Source of the DNA: Monosiga brevicollis MX1
Taxonomy: Eukaryota > Opisthokonta > Choanoflagellata > Craspedida > Salpingoecidae
NCBI RefSeq assembly: GCF_000002865.3
Contig: NW_001865042.1
Location: 1,098,207-1,162,206, forward strand
Direction of reading: 5' to 3'
Length of the DNA stretch: 64,000 nucleotides
Positions 10,621 to 26,428 of this stretch are shown piece by piece. Position 1 is the first letter of the stretch, and each line of letters starts with the position of its first letter. The notes beneath the pieces were generated by a model. The model saw nothing but the letters and a program-made list of their open reading frames with translations, had not been told where the DNA came from and ran no database searches. A program made the translations under genes and the position numbers.

Positions 10621-13600
10621 ATGGCTGAACAGGAGGCAAGCTTGGCTGCGGCCTCGATTGAGACCGGCGTTGAGCTGAGTGAGGCTCCCTATGGTGCTCA
10701 AACCAAGCTGAGTCGGCACACCAACCTGAGCAAGCGCCTTCAAAACAGCAAACCCGAGGGCGATGATGACGATGGCAGTCAGCACAGCTCCCTCAGCACG
10801 GTCAGCTCGGCGAGCACCATGCTGTGGGAAGACGATGCGGAGGGCTTGCTCAACGAGCGCCAGAATTTTCTCCGTGACATGGAGCGCGACGTCGTTCTGA
10901 CGGGTGAGGGCTCCGGGCCTAGCTAGCACCCCTGCGCATGTCCACGGCCGCTTCTCAACGGCGTTTTGCACCTGACCCACAACAGGATACCTGAAAAAAC
11001 TTGGCGACATATCCAAGCCCTTGAAGGAGATTGAAAATCCTGGTTTGTACCCCTGACAGCTGCCATCTTGACCTTCACACAACAGGCTCTGCTCGGCCGG
11101 ATCACGCTCAGGTGCTTTTGCTTGCCAACGACGCAGCCTGGCGTGTGCGCTACTTTGAATTGGAGGACGGCATGCCTGAGCGCCTGGTGTACTACCGAGA
11201 CGACACCAAGCGGCGCCAAAAGGGCATCATTCATCTTGGTCCCGATGCTCGAGTCGAACCCATCACTGAGGATCCGCGCTTCAAGGGGCCCGAGTATTTC
11301 AAGCTCGTCACAGTGAAGCGAACGTACTACTTCAAGTCGGATCACGGCAAAGACGACGCTCAGCAGTGGCGGGAGAAGCTAAGTCGTCAAAACTTGGTGA
11401 GTGGGCACACATACCTCTATCGAATGCGAACGTCATGCACTTGCCGCAAGGCCTCTTGACGTGCGACGCCTTGCTGCCTGTGATAGTTTGAGATTGCCCG
11501 GGGATACTTTTGCAAGCGAGGCAACTCCCGCCTGCACCTGTGGCGCCAGCGCCAATATTGTATTAGTGCCTCCTATTCGGGTGGCGTTTTGCACACCTAC
11601 GTGACCAAGAAGGAGAAAGGCTCCAAGCTACCTGTCGAGGTGACCAAAAACAAGTACAATCTCATTGGTCACTGCGCTCTCCTTGCCCGGGAGACCGACG
11701 CTGGCGAGGTAGGCAGCAAACACCCTGAATCGTTCCCGGCCTGTGCGTACATATGCCGGTCTGTTCATCGACGAGTTTCCTCATCCGCCCATAGGAGTGG
11801 CTGCAGCATGACTTCCCAACCAGCAAAAAGATCTCAGACTTCACTTCCGCCCGCAATCGCAAGGCAGTCAACCTGACCGTTGAGAACCGTGGCATCCTCT
11901 ATCTCGTGAACAACACCGCCAGCCAAGGTGATGAGCCGCCCATGGAGTATGTCTGCGGGACCATCCCGCAGACTGAGGCCTTCACCTCCCTGGCCCGAGC
12001 CGCCGATTTGTCCGATCTGAAGCGCGCGATTCCGCTCCTCTTTCAGGGGGCCGTGTCAGGACTGTTCCAAGCCTTACATGACGACTTCGATGGCATCTAC
12101 GTCCATTTCTCCGGCATCATCCACCTCATTCAAAGCGTGTTCTTGAAGATGGACCAGGTTCACGCCAAGTTCATCTGTCTTGAATGCAAGCCCGGTTTCC
12201 ATGATCTCCTCAATCTCCTGGCCGAGCCCATGGCCAGCCATAAATCCTCCAGTGATCTGGCCAATTGGATCAATATCCCAGATTTGGCTGGTCGACTGGC
12301 TGATCTCGCTCGCCAGCTTGCAACCCTTCGCGACGACCCTCCGGTCCCCGGTCAAACTGAGACAGTGCTTCTCGACGACGTTCAAGAAACCGTCAGCCTC
12401 TACCTTCAAGAAAAGCTTGCGCCAGCTGCCTTGAACCTATACTATCAAAGTGCAGCTGAGCCCCGCACCATCTTTCACGGTGAACTTGACGCCGTCTTCA
12501 ACATCCTCCTTGCCTGCGTTGGTGATGTGAATTGTGCTGCCTCGCTCTTGGCGCACGGGCACTACGATGTGCTTCGCACCCTGAACACCCTGCAGGCGGC
12601 TGGTAGCGCCAAACAGCATGAGGGCGCACGGAAACATCTCGACCTTCTCAAACGCATCTTCAATCACGCCATTGCCTCACAAGAAATTACCAACCGCCGT
12701 GGTCTGACTGAGGCACAGCGCAACCGCGAGGAGCGGTCCCGTGAACTCATTCGGGAACACTTCCAAGCTCGTGCCATCGTCCCGCTCGTCGAGGCACTGG
12801 TCCGAATCGACCACACTGGCTTCGATGACAAGGGTGCACCCACCCTCAGTTGCCCGACTCTGGTACACATCCTTGATCATTATCTTGGCTTCGTTCTGGA
12901 GCTACTCAAGCACAGTCGCAATGCCATCGCCGTTTGTTTGGCGCCATCCAACCCCCTCAAACTCCTCGTGCAGCAGCTGCACGCTAAAAATGCCGACCTC
13001 CCACTTTCCCCCATCGTGGTCACCCGCATGACCGATATCCTCCTGCAGGTTTTGCGCCACCGCGATCAGGCTACACCAGAGGAACAGCGACAAATGGATG
13101 CCATCTACACCCAGGACATTATGATCCCGCTGATGAGCCTCGTCTACCATTGCCTCGAATCCAAGACAGACGCCATCATTCGAGCCTGCCCTCACAATGG
13201 TCTGCTCATTTGTTGCGCCCTGTGCGGTTATTTGCCTCTTGCTCGAGCTCTCTGCGGCCCGGGCCTGGCCGAGCTGACTAATGTCATCCGTCTCTTGCGC
13301 ACGGATCGCAAAGTTTCGTTCATGAGCACCGAGGATGCCAAGAATGCCTTGCGCCTGCTTCCTGCCGTGGCCGCGCATGCCGATGAGGATACGGCTATTG
13401 CCGACTACTTACAGGATGAGATCCTGCCCGCCTTGGTGGCGCTCTGCTGCGAGCTGCCCACGCAAGCCTTTGTTGGCAAGGCTGTTGACCTCATATCCGA
13501 TGTCATTCGTACCCTTGCTGATCTGGCTGAGCTCCCGGCTGTGGCAGCCATGCTCTGCAAGGACGACGATCTGCGGCGCCTTTTGCTCGTCTGTGACGGG

Positions 13601-16600
13601 CCCTGCGCTGCTGATATCAAGGGTGCAGATATTTGTCTCGACTTTCTCCACGTCCTCCGGTCTCTGGCCTTGTGGATCGTGCCCGTTCCGGACCTAAAGG
13701 CTTGTCAGGGGAAGCGACTCAACGACCCCAGTCGCACTGCGTTGCTGGACAGTCCTTGGATTTACTTGTATCTGAAAACCCTCATTGAGCCGCTCCCCGC
13801 AGAGAAGCATACCAGCCTCTCACCACAGCGGCACGCAACCCTGGTCTCCACTTGCACGGCCCTTTTGCTTCCGGCCTTGACAATCCTTATCAACTGTTAC
13901 GAGCAGGGCCAGTCCCACCGCGAATCCATGATTGGCAAGGCAAATGCACAAGGCGCTCGGCTCAAACTAATGGTTATCTGTGCGGCACTCATGTCCCACC
14001 ACGCGGTGGCCACCAGTGCTGCTCGTAGCACCAACCATCGACTCAAACTCGGCGAGCTCATTGACATTTTTGAGCGTCGCCTAGACCAGATCCCTGTGGA
14101 GGATACAAAACATTTCTTCTTCTTGCTGCATGGGTACACGGCCCACAACGTACCCACCCTCACGACCCAGGACGACTTTATCACGACGCACCTGGCCCCC
14201 ATGTGTGCGCGGTTGTGCGCGCGAGCAGCAGATGCACTCCTTCATCAAGACGGCGAGAGCCACGCTGCACTGCTTGCCCCGCAGCGTCTCGGACCTTTTG
14301 AGTTTTTAACCTTTATTCTGGGCAACCCCGTGGTCGCGCGCCACATATGTGCCACCTTTCCGAGGGAGATGACGCGAATCCTTGAGTGCTATCTTGACTT
14401 GAAGGACCCGGCCCCGATGATCTGGATCATGGAGCCCCTCAAAGTCCTGGCGCAGCACACGATTGCAGCAGATTCCACCGATGATGTTATTGCCACGCTC
14501 TTTGCCAAGTCCTTCGTCCGCGTCATCTGTCAAAGCCTGGAGAAGAAGCGTACCTCAGATCCTCGCGTGGCCCTTCAGGCCTTGTATTGGTGTGTCCATG
14601 TGCCGCAGGCTGCCACGGAGCTGGCCACGGACATTCACAAGATGACTTTCCTCAACTTGGTCGAGGACATTGATTCCACCCAGAACTTGTCCGCCTCTGC
14701 TCGCACAGAAAAGTCTTACTGGGTCATCTTGGTGCTGGTGCAACTCATGGAGCACGTGGGGACGGCTGCTCGCCCGGCATCTCGGCTTTGGGATGGTGCC
14801 GTTGTGGACGTCCCCGTAGATGGCACCCACGATACGGTGAGCGGCCTCTCCGTGGGCAAGACCAACGCATACAAGATTCTCGACTATTTGGGTCTCGTCA
14901 GCCGTACACTGATGGGTGCGACGGTGCGCATGCTACTACGTGAACGCGGTGAGGATGCCGAAAAGACAGAACTCGAGATTGACGTGTGTCTGCTCCTCTT
15001 TGCCATCTACCGCCTTATCAGCACCTCACCCACCGACCGTATTGCTCATAACATCTGCGAAACGTCGGACCATGTGGCCGAGATCATCAATTTTATCCGT
15101 CGTGGTACGGCGACTCAGTCAGACGCCGACACCCTCAACGTCAAGTTTTGGAATCGCCAACTGGTGGATCTCGATGTGTTGCTGAACCTCCTGTCCGAGG
15201 TTTATGCCGCAGTGGCCACACGCTCGCGGGACACCATGGTGTCCAGCGCCATTTTTCGAACGCGACCCGTACCGGCCTTGCTCAATATTCTTCGGCGTGA
15301 CTTTTACCACCTCCCGTCCTTGCGCCTCAATGCACTTGAAATTTTGTCCGAGCTGGCCCGTAACTCGGCCGAGCATTGCGAGTCCATCTTTCTGAACGAT
15401 GGTCTACCCGTTCTGATTGACGACTTGCGCTCCGGCAAGCCAGAGGTACAGAGTCGCGTGGCCTCGGCATTGGCCTTTGTGGTCGATCGGAACCGCGATC
15501 GACTGCAGACCTTCATCAAGCTGGGGGGTGTCAAACCGCTTGTGCGTGAGCTCAATGCCTCATCTGCAGGCTCACGCCGAGCACTCACACTTTTGCTCGT
15601 CAATTGCCTCAATTCCTCAGAAGTCATTGCAGACATGTTGGTGGGCCTTGACGGCGGCCCAAGCCTTGTGGTTCAACTTGTTGGGCGACTGGTCGAAATG
15701 GGCACGGCCTTCTCATGGCAGCGCGAGGAGGCCCAGTTTCAGCTTATTACAGCACTCGCACTGCTCAAGTGCTCGCAACACAACGAACTGCGCAACGAGT
15801 TTACGCCGGAAATTCTGACCAAACTCAAAGCCTTTGTGCCTGGGGAGGTGACAAAGGAGGAGTACGAGAAGCAGGCTCGGGCCGAATCCTTGGTCAGCAT
15901 GGGTCGTCAGTGGATTAGTGGCATGGTTGATGATAGCAACGAGAGAACCGGGCAGTCCAACGACATTCGTCAACGCGCCGAGCGTTGTGAGACTTCGCTC
16001 AACGCCGAGCACAACAATAAAGATGTTCAGGTACGACTTTTGATTGGCTTCGCGCTTGGTGGTTCTGCCACAAGTCTTGTCCTAGAATGGTGAAGGAGGA
16101 AAAGGGCGGCCAACGGGAGAACGGGAGATCATGCGCGTGACAGAAGATAGCAAACCCAGCAGCGGAGAGGTGTTATTGTCAATCTTAATGGCTGATATGG
16201 AGTTTGGGGCCGCTGTGTGCATAGGCCAAGATGCGCGAGCAATCAGGAAGTTATGCGGCGCGTGTGGTCGGGGCCTCGTTGCGCAACGACCAACTGGCTG
16301 AACGGCTAACCCCTGAAGAATACTCGTTGCACATGGACGCTTTTCGCTTCTATCTCCTGCGCACGCTCGCGGATGTGGAAGCAAGCTTCACGATTGATAT
16401 AGGCCCCGCCGTTTTCAAACCAGACCCCAGATCGCGTTTCACGTTCAAGGTCATGATCAGTCACACCTGGGCTGACAACGACATGCAGCTTGCCCTCAAA
16501 ATTCGTGATTATTTTGAGGAGCACAAGATTCCATACTGGCTAGACAAGGATCACATGCCCAGCTCAGGTTAGGCTAGGCTTGCGCTTGTGAACGGGAAGG

Positions 16601-17405
16601 CCCGGCTCGACTGGCCTAGGTGACGCAACCAAAATGCCTTACAAAACTCCGTGCACGTGTGTATCACAGGCAACATTTATCAAGGCATGGCCCAAGCACT
16701 GAAAGAGTGTGACGTTGTTCTTTGTCTAACATCGCGAGCATACGAGGTATGCCAACTTCCAGCTGGCGAACGCGTGCAGCTGTGATGTGACTGCACCATT
16801 GACTCATCTCTCGTGCACTCTAGAACTCTGCCAATTGTCAAAAAGAGTTGATGCGCGCGATGGAGCTGAAGCGTCACGTCTTTCCGTGTCGAGCTGAGAA
16901 CGTGCCTCTGTCCGATGCCACGGGGCTGGTAAGCTGGCGCGCAAGAGCTGATTTCCTGAGATTGCCTGTCAAAGTTACGGCTGGGGCGAAATGACACTTC
17001 CTGTTGTGTCGCCGCTCTTCACGTATTTGCCCGTGGTCTGCTTTGGTGTTTCAACAGATGCTAGCCGGTGACTTTTATTGGGACTTGTTCAGGCCGGAGC
17101 TCTTTGAACAGCACATGGGACAAGTCGTAGAAGCCATGAATAAGAAAGCCTCGTCTGCTGCCATTGCCGAACCCACACCGGCGCCAATCGTACCTAGCAA
17201 GGCTTCGGCGCAAATGACAAACTTGCCCTCTGACCTGCAAGAGCTACTTCAATCTCTCAAGCTAGAAAGCTATGCAGACACACTCATCGCCAACGGTATC
17301 GACGAAGTCGAAATTCTCGTTTCCTTGCCAGATGAGGAACTGCAGCGCCTTGGTTTCCGAGTTGGGCACATCATGAAGTTGCGCCGCGCTTCGCCCAAAG
17401 CCTAA
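10621..17405 (+). CDS. PH-PH-ARM-TIR-SAM protein, SARM1-like TIR enzyme candidate
   Basis: Nine exons join in frame: 10621-10903, 10986-11042, 11137-11396, 11493-11708, 11795-16030, 16225-16567, 16670-16746, 16824-16928 and 17058-17405. They give 1974 residues. Residues 1-94 are a Ser-rich leader. A PH domain spans about 95-200 (GYLKKLGDI, WRVRYFELEDG, YYFKSDHGKDDAQQWREKL), and a second PH-like segment lies at 201-300. Residues about 300-1690 are helical ARM/HEAT repeats, clearest near the end (LRLNALEILSELARNSA, VQSRVASALAFVVDRN). A TIR domain starts near 1757 (KVMISHTWADNDMQLALKIR, YWLDKDHMPSSG, DVVLCLTSRAYE, NCQKELMRAMEL). A SAM domain ends the protein (about 1913-1970; LLQSLKLESYADTLIANGID). 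The Glu in NCQKEL sits where SARM1 and other TIR NADases have their catalytic Glu. SARM1 is ARM-SAM-SAM-TIR, so the parts are shared but the order differs. NAD cleavage is inferred. Confidence 0.9.
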
Positions 17406-17670
17406 GCACGAGCTGATTGATTACTTTTAATTTTTTTGTTGTTTCAGATTCCTTTTTTTTTTTCGTTTTAGATTTTTTTCTTTCTTTGTGGATGTGGCTG
17501 GGTCTTGATCTGCAATCCTCGCGTGATGTCTTGACATCACCAAACTCTTCATCGTTGACAGACTCTCGATGCCGCTCTGCTATTCATTTCTCACATGTCA
17601 ATTGACGCGATTTGTCACAAAGTTTTGTTGATGTGCAAGCTCAGCTCGGCCGATTCCTTCATCTTCGAGC
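17406..17670. other. short convergent interval, TIR gene / NSUN5
   Basis: This tail-to-tail interval is T-rich just after the TIR gene stop (17430-17480), consistent with a 3' UTR. I see nothing else in it. Confidence 0.5.
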
Positions 17671-20244
<2,574 letters not shown>

Positions 20245-20395
20245 GCTAAAAGCGAGTGGAGATGTCGTGATGAGCTAGCCTTGCCAACGAACTGCCCAGC
20301 CACATCAAGCAAAGAACCCAACGACACTCCCCCACGGTGCTCACCTGTGCACCTGTGATAAAGTCGAGCAACGCTGGCTGAATGGCGGTGACACC

Positions 20396-20460
<65 letters not shown>

Positions 20461-20638
20461 CGTGTGTGTGTGTGTGACCACGAGGCCGGTGTTTCGCGGA
20501 TTTGTCAAAAGCAGTTTTCCAACAAGAGAAAGATAGAGAGAGAGAGAGAGAGATTTTTTTTTTTTTTCTTTGCCTCTCCCCCACCGTGGCCAGCCATTGA
20601 ATGCGCCTGGCGAGGAGACACAGGGCTAGGTGGCAGCG
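20245..20638. promoter_or_regulatory. divergent promoter NSUN5 / PRORP with (GA)n(GT)n
   Basis: Only 394 bp separate the two start codons. The centre holds (GA)14 at 20401-20428 directly joined to (GT)n at 20429-20476. A second short GA run lies at 20534-20553 and is followed by poly(T). Any shared promoter must lie within or beside these tracts. Confidence 0.65.
20401..20476. repeat. compound (GA)14(GT)n microsatellite
   Basis: A purine GA run passes directly into a GT run with two CGTG interruptions. It sits between NSUN5 and PRORP. Confidence 0.95.
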
Positions 20639-23199
<2,561 letters not shown>

Positions 23200-23506
23200 T
23201 CACGGGTCTGGGATCAAGGCCTGGCGAGTGAAGCAAACGGGATTTGAGGTAAATGGCGCAAGCAAAAGTTTTTAATATGCCTGATCTAATCTGGTCTGGT
23301 CATTGGGCTGTGCTCGAGTTGAATTTTAAAAAAGAAGAGTCAAGAGAAGCCAGTCCACACGGAAGAAAATGTTGTGTCACTCCTGTGCGTCACCCACATG
23401 TACAAAAGAGAAGAGACAAGAGCACGCACGCGTGCTGGGCAAGACAACACACGGGCAAATACCTGGTCTCAGTCAAGAGAACCTAGTAAGGCGTATTGCT
23501 AATGGT
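23200..23506. other. convergent interval, PRORP / twinfilin
   Basis: This is a 307-bp tail-to-tail interval. It contains no long microsatellite and no recognisable coding segment, only presumed 3' UTRs. Confidence 0.5.
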
Positions 23507-25630
23507 CTATGACTCTTGACCACCGCGGACCATGCGCCGACCGCCCTTTCCGGGACGCGACGGCCGTGAAAACTTTTGCTTGAAGACCGTTTTGGCGGGA
23601 TGCAGCTACACGCAAATGGCGTTGATTAATGCGTATATTCCGATTTTTTTTTTTTTTTTTGAAACACGCGTTTGCGTGGTCGAAAAAAAATGGGTTGGAG
23701 ATAGCAAGGCAAACGGCAATGTGAGCCCAAGGCCAGAGGCAAGACAAGCGCAAAATGTGGCATGGGTGGCTCTTGCGAGTTGTGTGCGGGCAGGGGAGTC
23801 ATCACGTTGCAAAACCATACTTGGTCGTAGAGAAACTCTTGGGTCAACTCTGCAGACTCGCCAATCTCGAGCTATGGACGACGCGATGAACGATGAGGCG
23901 TCGTGTTCGGGCCAGAGCATGGGCGGGGTTGCGAGAATGCATGGACGGGCCACAGGATGAAACTGACCTTCTTGGCCAGCTCCAATTTGATCTCGTCTTC
24001 AACGACGTCGATGAGAGGACTCTTGCAAGTGCTGTACATCATGCGCTGCTTGACGGAGCACTTGAAGCCGGGGCACGAATAAATGAAGACGGTCGATTCA
24101 ATCGTGTCACCTTCGTGATTGTGCTTGAAGTTGAAGACGTGATAGCGGGGCTCATCGTCTGACACAAGTGATTGAATCTTGTCGACGTGGTACGAGCCTG
24201 ACTCGGCCAACAGAATTTCTTCCTTGCTCAGATCTAGGCTCTGTTGTAAGCAGGGTGCAAATGATAGAATACAAGCATCAGCTTTGTGTGAGCCACAGCC
24301 GTCTTGAAAATGGGAAGGTATGCATGAATGTGAAGGTGTGAGCTTGTGAGCTTGTGAGCTTGTGTTGCCCTTGAGCAGGGGTTGCCTTGACAAACCATTT
24401 GCACGTAGGTGATCTTGCCCGCCTTCAAATCCTTGAGCTATCAAACAAGTGGCCAGCACAAATTGTGTGGTGATGCATGAGGTGGCTGCATGACGCGCGC
24501 AAGCGTTGGTTGCATGGCACAATCTGGCGTTGTGAGGAGCGTACCGCACTCATGGCCTTGGATTCAACGGGAAAAGCCACGCCCGTGGCAATTTGGTGTT
24601 TGGTGCTCGCACCAATCTCAACGCCCGTCTATTGTTAAGGGCCAAAACACACATGGCAAGGGACAAAAAGAAGGGGGTGGGGGTACATGAGAGTGAAGAA
24701 CGGAAAGCGAGCAGAGTGGACTTAGGCATGTGTTTGCGTGCAAATGGTACCTCGGCCTTGCGAATCTCAGCCTTTTCGTATTCCTCTTCAGTGAGCGGTG
24801 GGGGTGCGGCTTCGCTGACAAGGTGGCGTTGGTAGCCAGCGTAGCTAATGTCATCCGTGACGGTGCCAAAGAGCTCGGCCTTGAGGTGCAGCATGCCAAA
24901 GGTCTGCTTGAGGGTGGCACGCGTGGCGGCGTACAGCATCTTCTTCTTGATGTGCGCAAAGTCAGGAGACCAAGCAATCAATACAAACTCATAACCTAGT
25001 CTCAGATGGTGCCGTGGAGTAGGGTTTGAGGCTTGATTCGACGCCAAAGTGCTACAATGAGTTGCTAGCGGCCAAAGGAACGTGCATACCTGACGCATTT
25101 CTTGAGTCGAGGCGAAAAATCATGTAGCACGGCTCCTTTTCGTCTGCCGTCTGCTCATGATCGAGACCGATGCTGTGAGGGTGAACTGTTGATGGACAAG
25201 GGCGGTCCCTGGTTGGCCTGAACTCACGGCAAGCACGCAGTTGTCCCAGTCTTCGGCTTCGCTGCCCTGGGTGGGAAACGTCTTGGACAGCACCATTTCC
25301 TCTGCGAGCGTTGTTGTTCGGGAATGAGACAAGCCCTGACCGCAGATTTTGGGCCAAGGCTGAACGAGCGCCGTGCCATGACTTCAGACCATACCGTTCT
25401 CGATGAGAATCAAGAGCATGCGAGTGTCATCACTGTTGTACAGCTTGGCAAAGGCTGCAGTCAGCTCGTCCGAGCCTGTGGACGGAAGCCGGCGAGGCGG
25501 GATGTATGCGCATGGAGAAGAATGGGGACCAACAAGGAGGCCGCTGGTGTTTTTCACTTTTGTTGTTGTCGTGTCACGTCAAAGAAGAGTCAGAATGTAG
25601 CATACCTTGGATACCGGTCTGGTGTGACAT
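23507..25630 (-). CDS. TWF: Twinfilin (two ADF-homology domains)
   Basis: Twinfilin binds actin monomers and filament barbed ends. The ATG (complement of 25628-25630) opens MSHQTGIQ, identical to animal twinfilins, with an intron straight after it. ADF-H domain 1 comes from small exons: MLLILIENE (about 25420), [15 protein letters not shown] (about 25110-25150), [20 protein letters not shown] and [11 protein letters not shown] (about 24900-24980), and [20 protein letters not shown] (about 24820-24880). ADF-H domain 2 includes [40 protein letters not shown] and [21 protein letters not shown] (about 23970-24165). The last exon gives [20 protein letters not shown] and GRRMVRG, equal to the basic tail 'kp.gp.gkrg.rrl.rg' that binds capping protein and phosphoinositides. 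The stop is TAG at 23507-23509. A short 9-bp repeat (gtgagctt-type) lies in an intron near 24330-24365. It shares a divergent promoter with GALNT. Confidence 0.93.
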
Positions 25631-26122
25631 GATGCAGAGCTACTGTTGGCCCGAAAACTCCCTGCCAGAGTAGACCAGGCGATGCGCAGGCAGAGAGCGC
25701 CGAGCCCCCCATTATAGTGAGTGATTACAAACGATCACTCATATATTCGGCGCCGATGTCGAGCGAAACACAACATTCCCAAAGGATTTCCCACTGGCTT
25801 GCGCGCCACCCTCTGGTCTTTCCCCCCCCATCAACAGCGCCTTCCAAGAGCACCAGCACCAGCACTCGCCACTGCCACTGCCACGATCACGACTTCGCAC
25901 CGTTCAATGACAAGCAAACAAAACATCACACACTCTCTCTCTCCAAGACAGAGAGACAGACAAAGCGAGAGAGAGACACATACAGCGCTGAGTTGTCTTC
26001 TCAAAGAGAGAGAGGGATAAATGAGAGGAAACGTCAGAGAAATAAAAAAGAGGGCCACAACAGGATTCAAAGTTTTGCTTGCAAGCTGTTTTTCTGTTAA
26101 ACAGGTGAGAAAAGGAAACACA

Positions 26123-26173
<51 letters not shown>

Positions 26174-26428
26174 CTCTCACTGTTTCTTGTGCGCGAGCCG
26201 TTGCGAGGTGAGAGGCGATGGAGCGCGAGATGGGGAAACGGCAGTGAGGAGTGTCGTGGTTGAATGCATGATAAAAGGGAAAAGGGAACGATGGTCGATA
26301 GTGCGCAGTGTGTGAATGGCTGCTGGTGTTGATGGTGGTAGTGTCGGACCATCAATCGCGTCGTGCACGCAAGGGAATGACACCAACCGCATGCGTGGCA
26401 TGTCGGGTTCGCTCACCCTGCTCCTGCG
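25631..26428. promoter_or_regulatory. divergent promoter, twinfilin / GALNT
   Basis: This is an 800-bp head-to-head interval. It carries GA-rich patches at 25935-26015 (gagagacag-type) and a (CA)n at 26118-26168. Reading frames crossing the repeats are low complexity and show no domain. Confidence 0.6.
26118..26168. repeat. (CA)n microsatellite
   Basis: A run of about 25 CA units has one CC interruption near its 5' end. It lies about 260 bp upstream of the GALNT start. Confidence 0.95.

Noticed and set aside
20630-20638. upstream start (GTG) for PRORP
   Set aside because: A GTG start is not expected in a nuclear eukaryotic gene; ATG at 20639 gives a good presequence.
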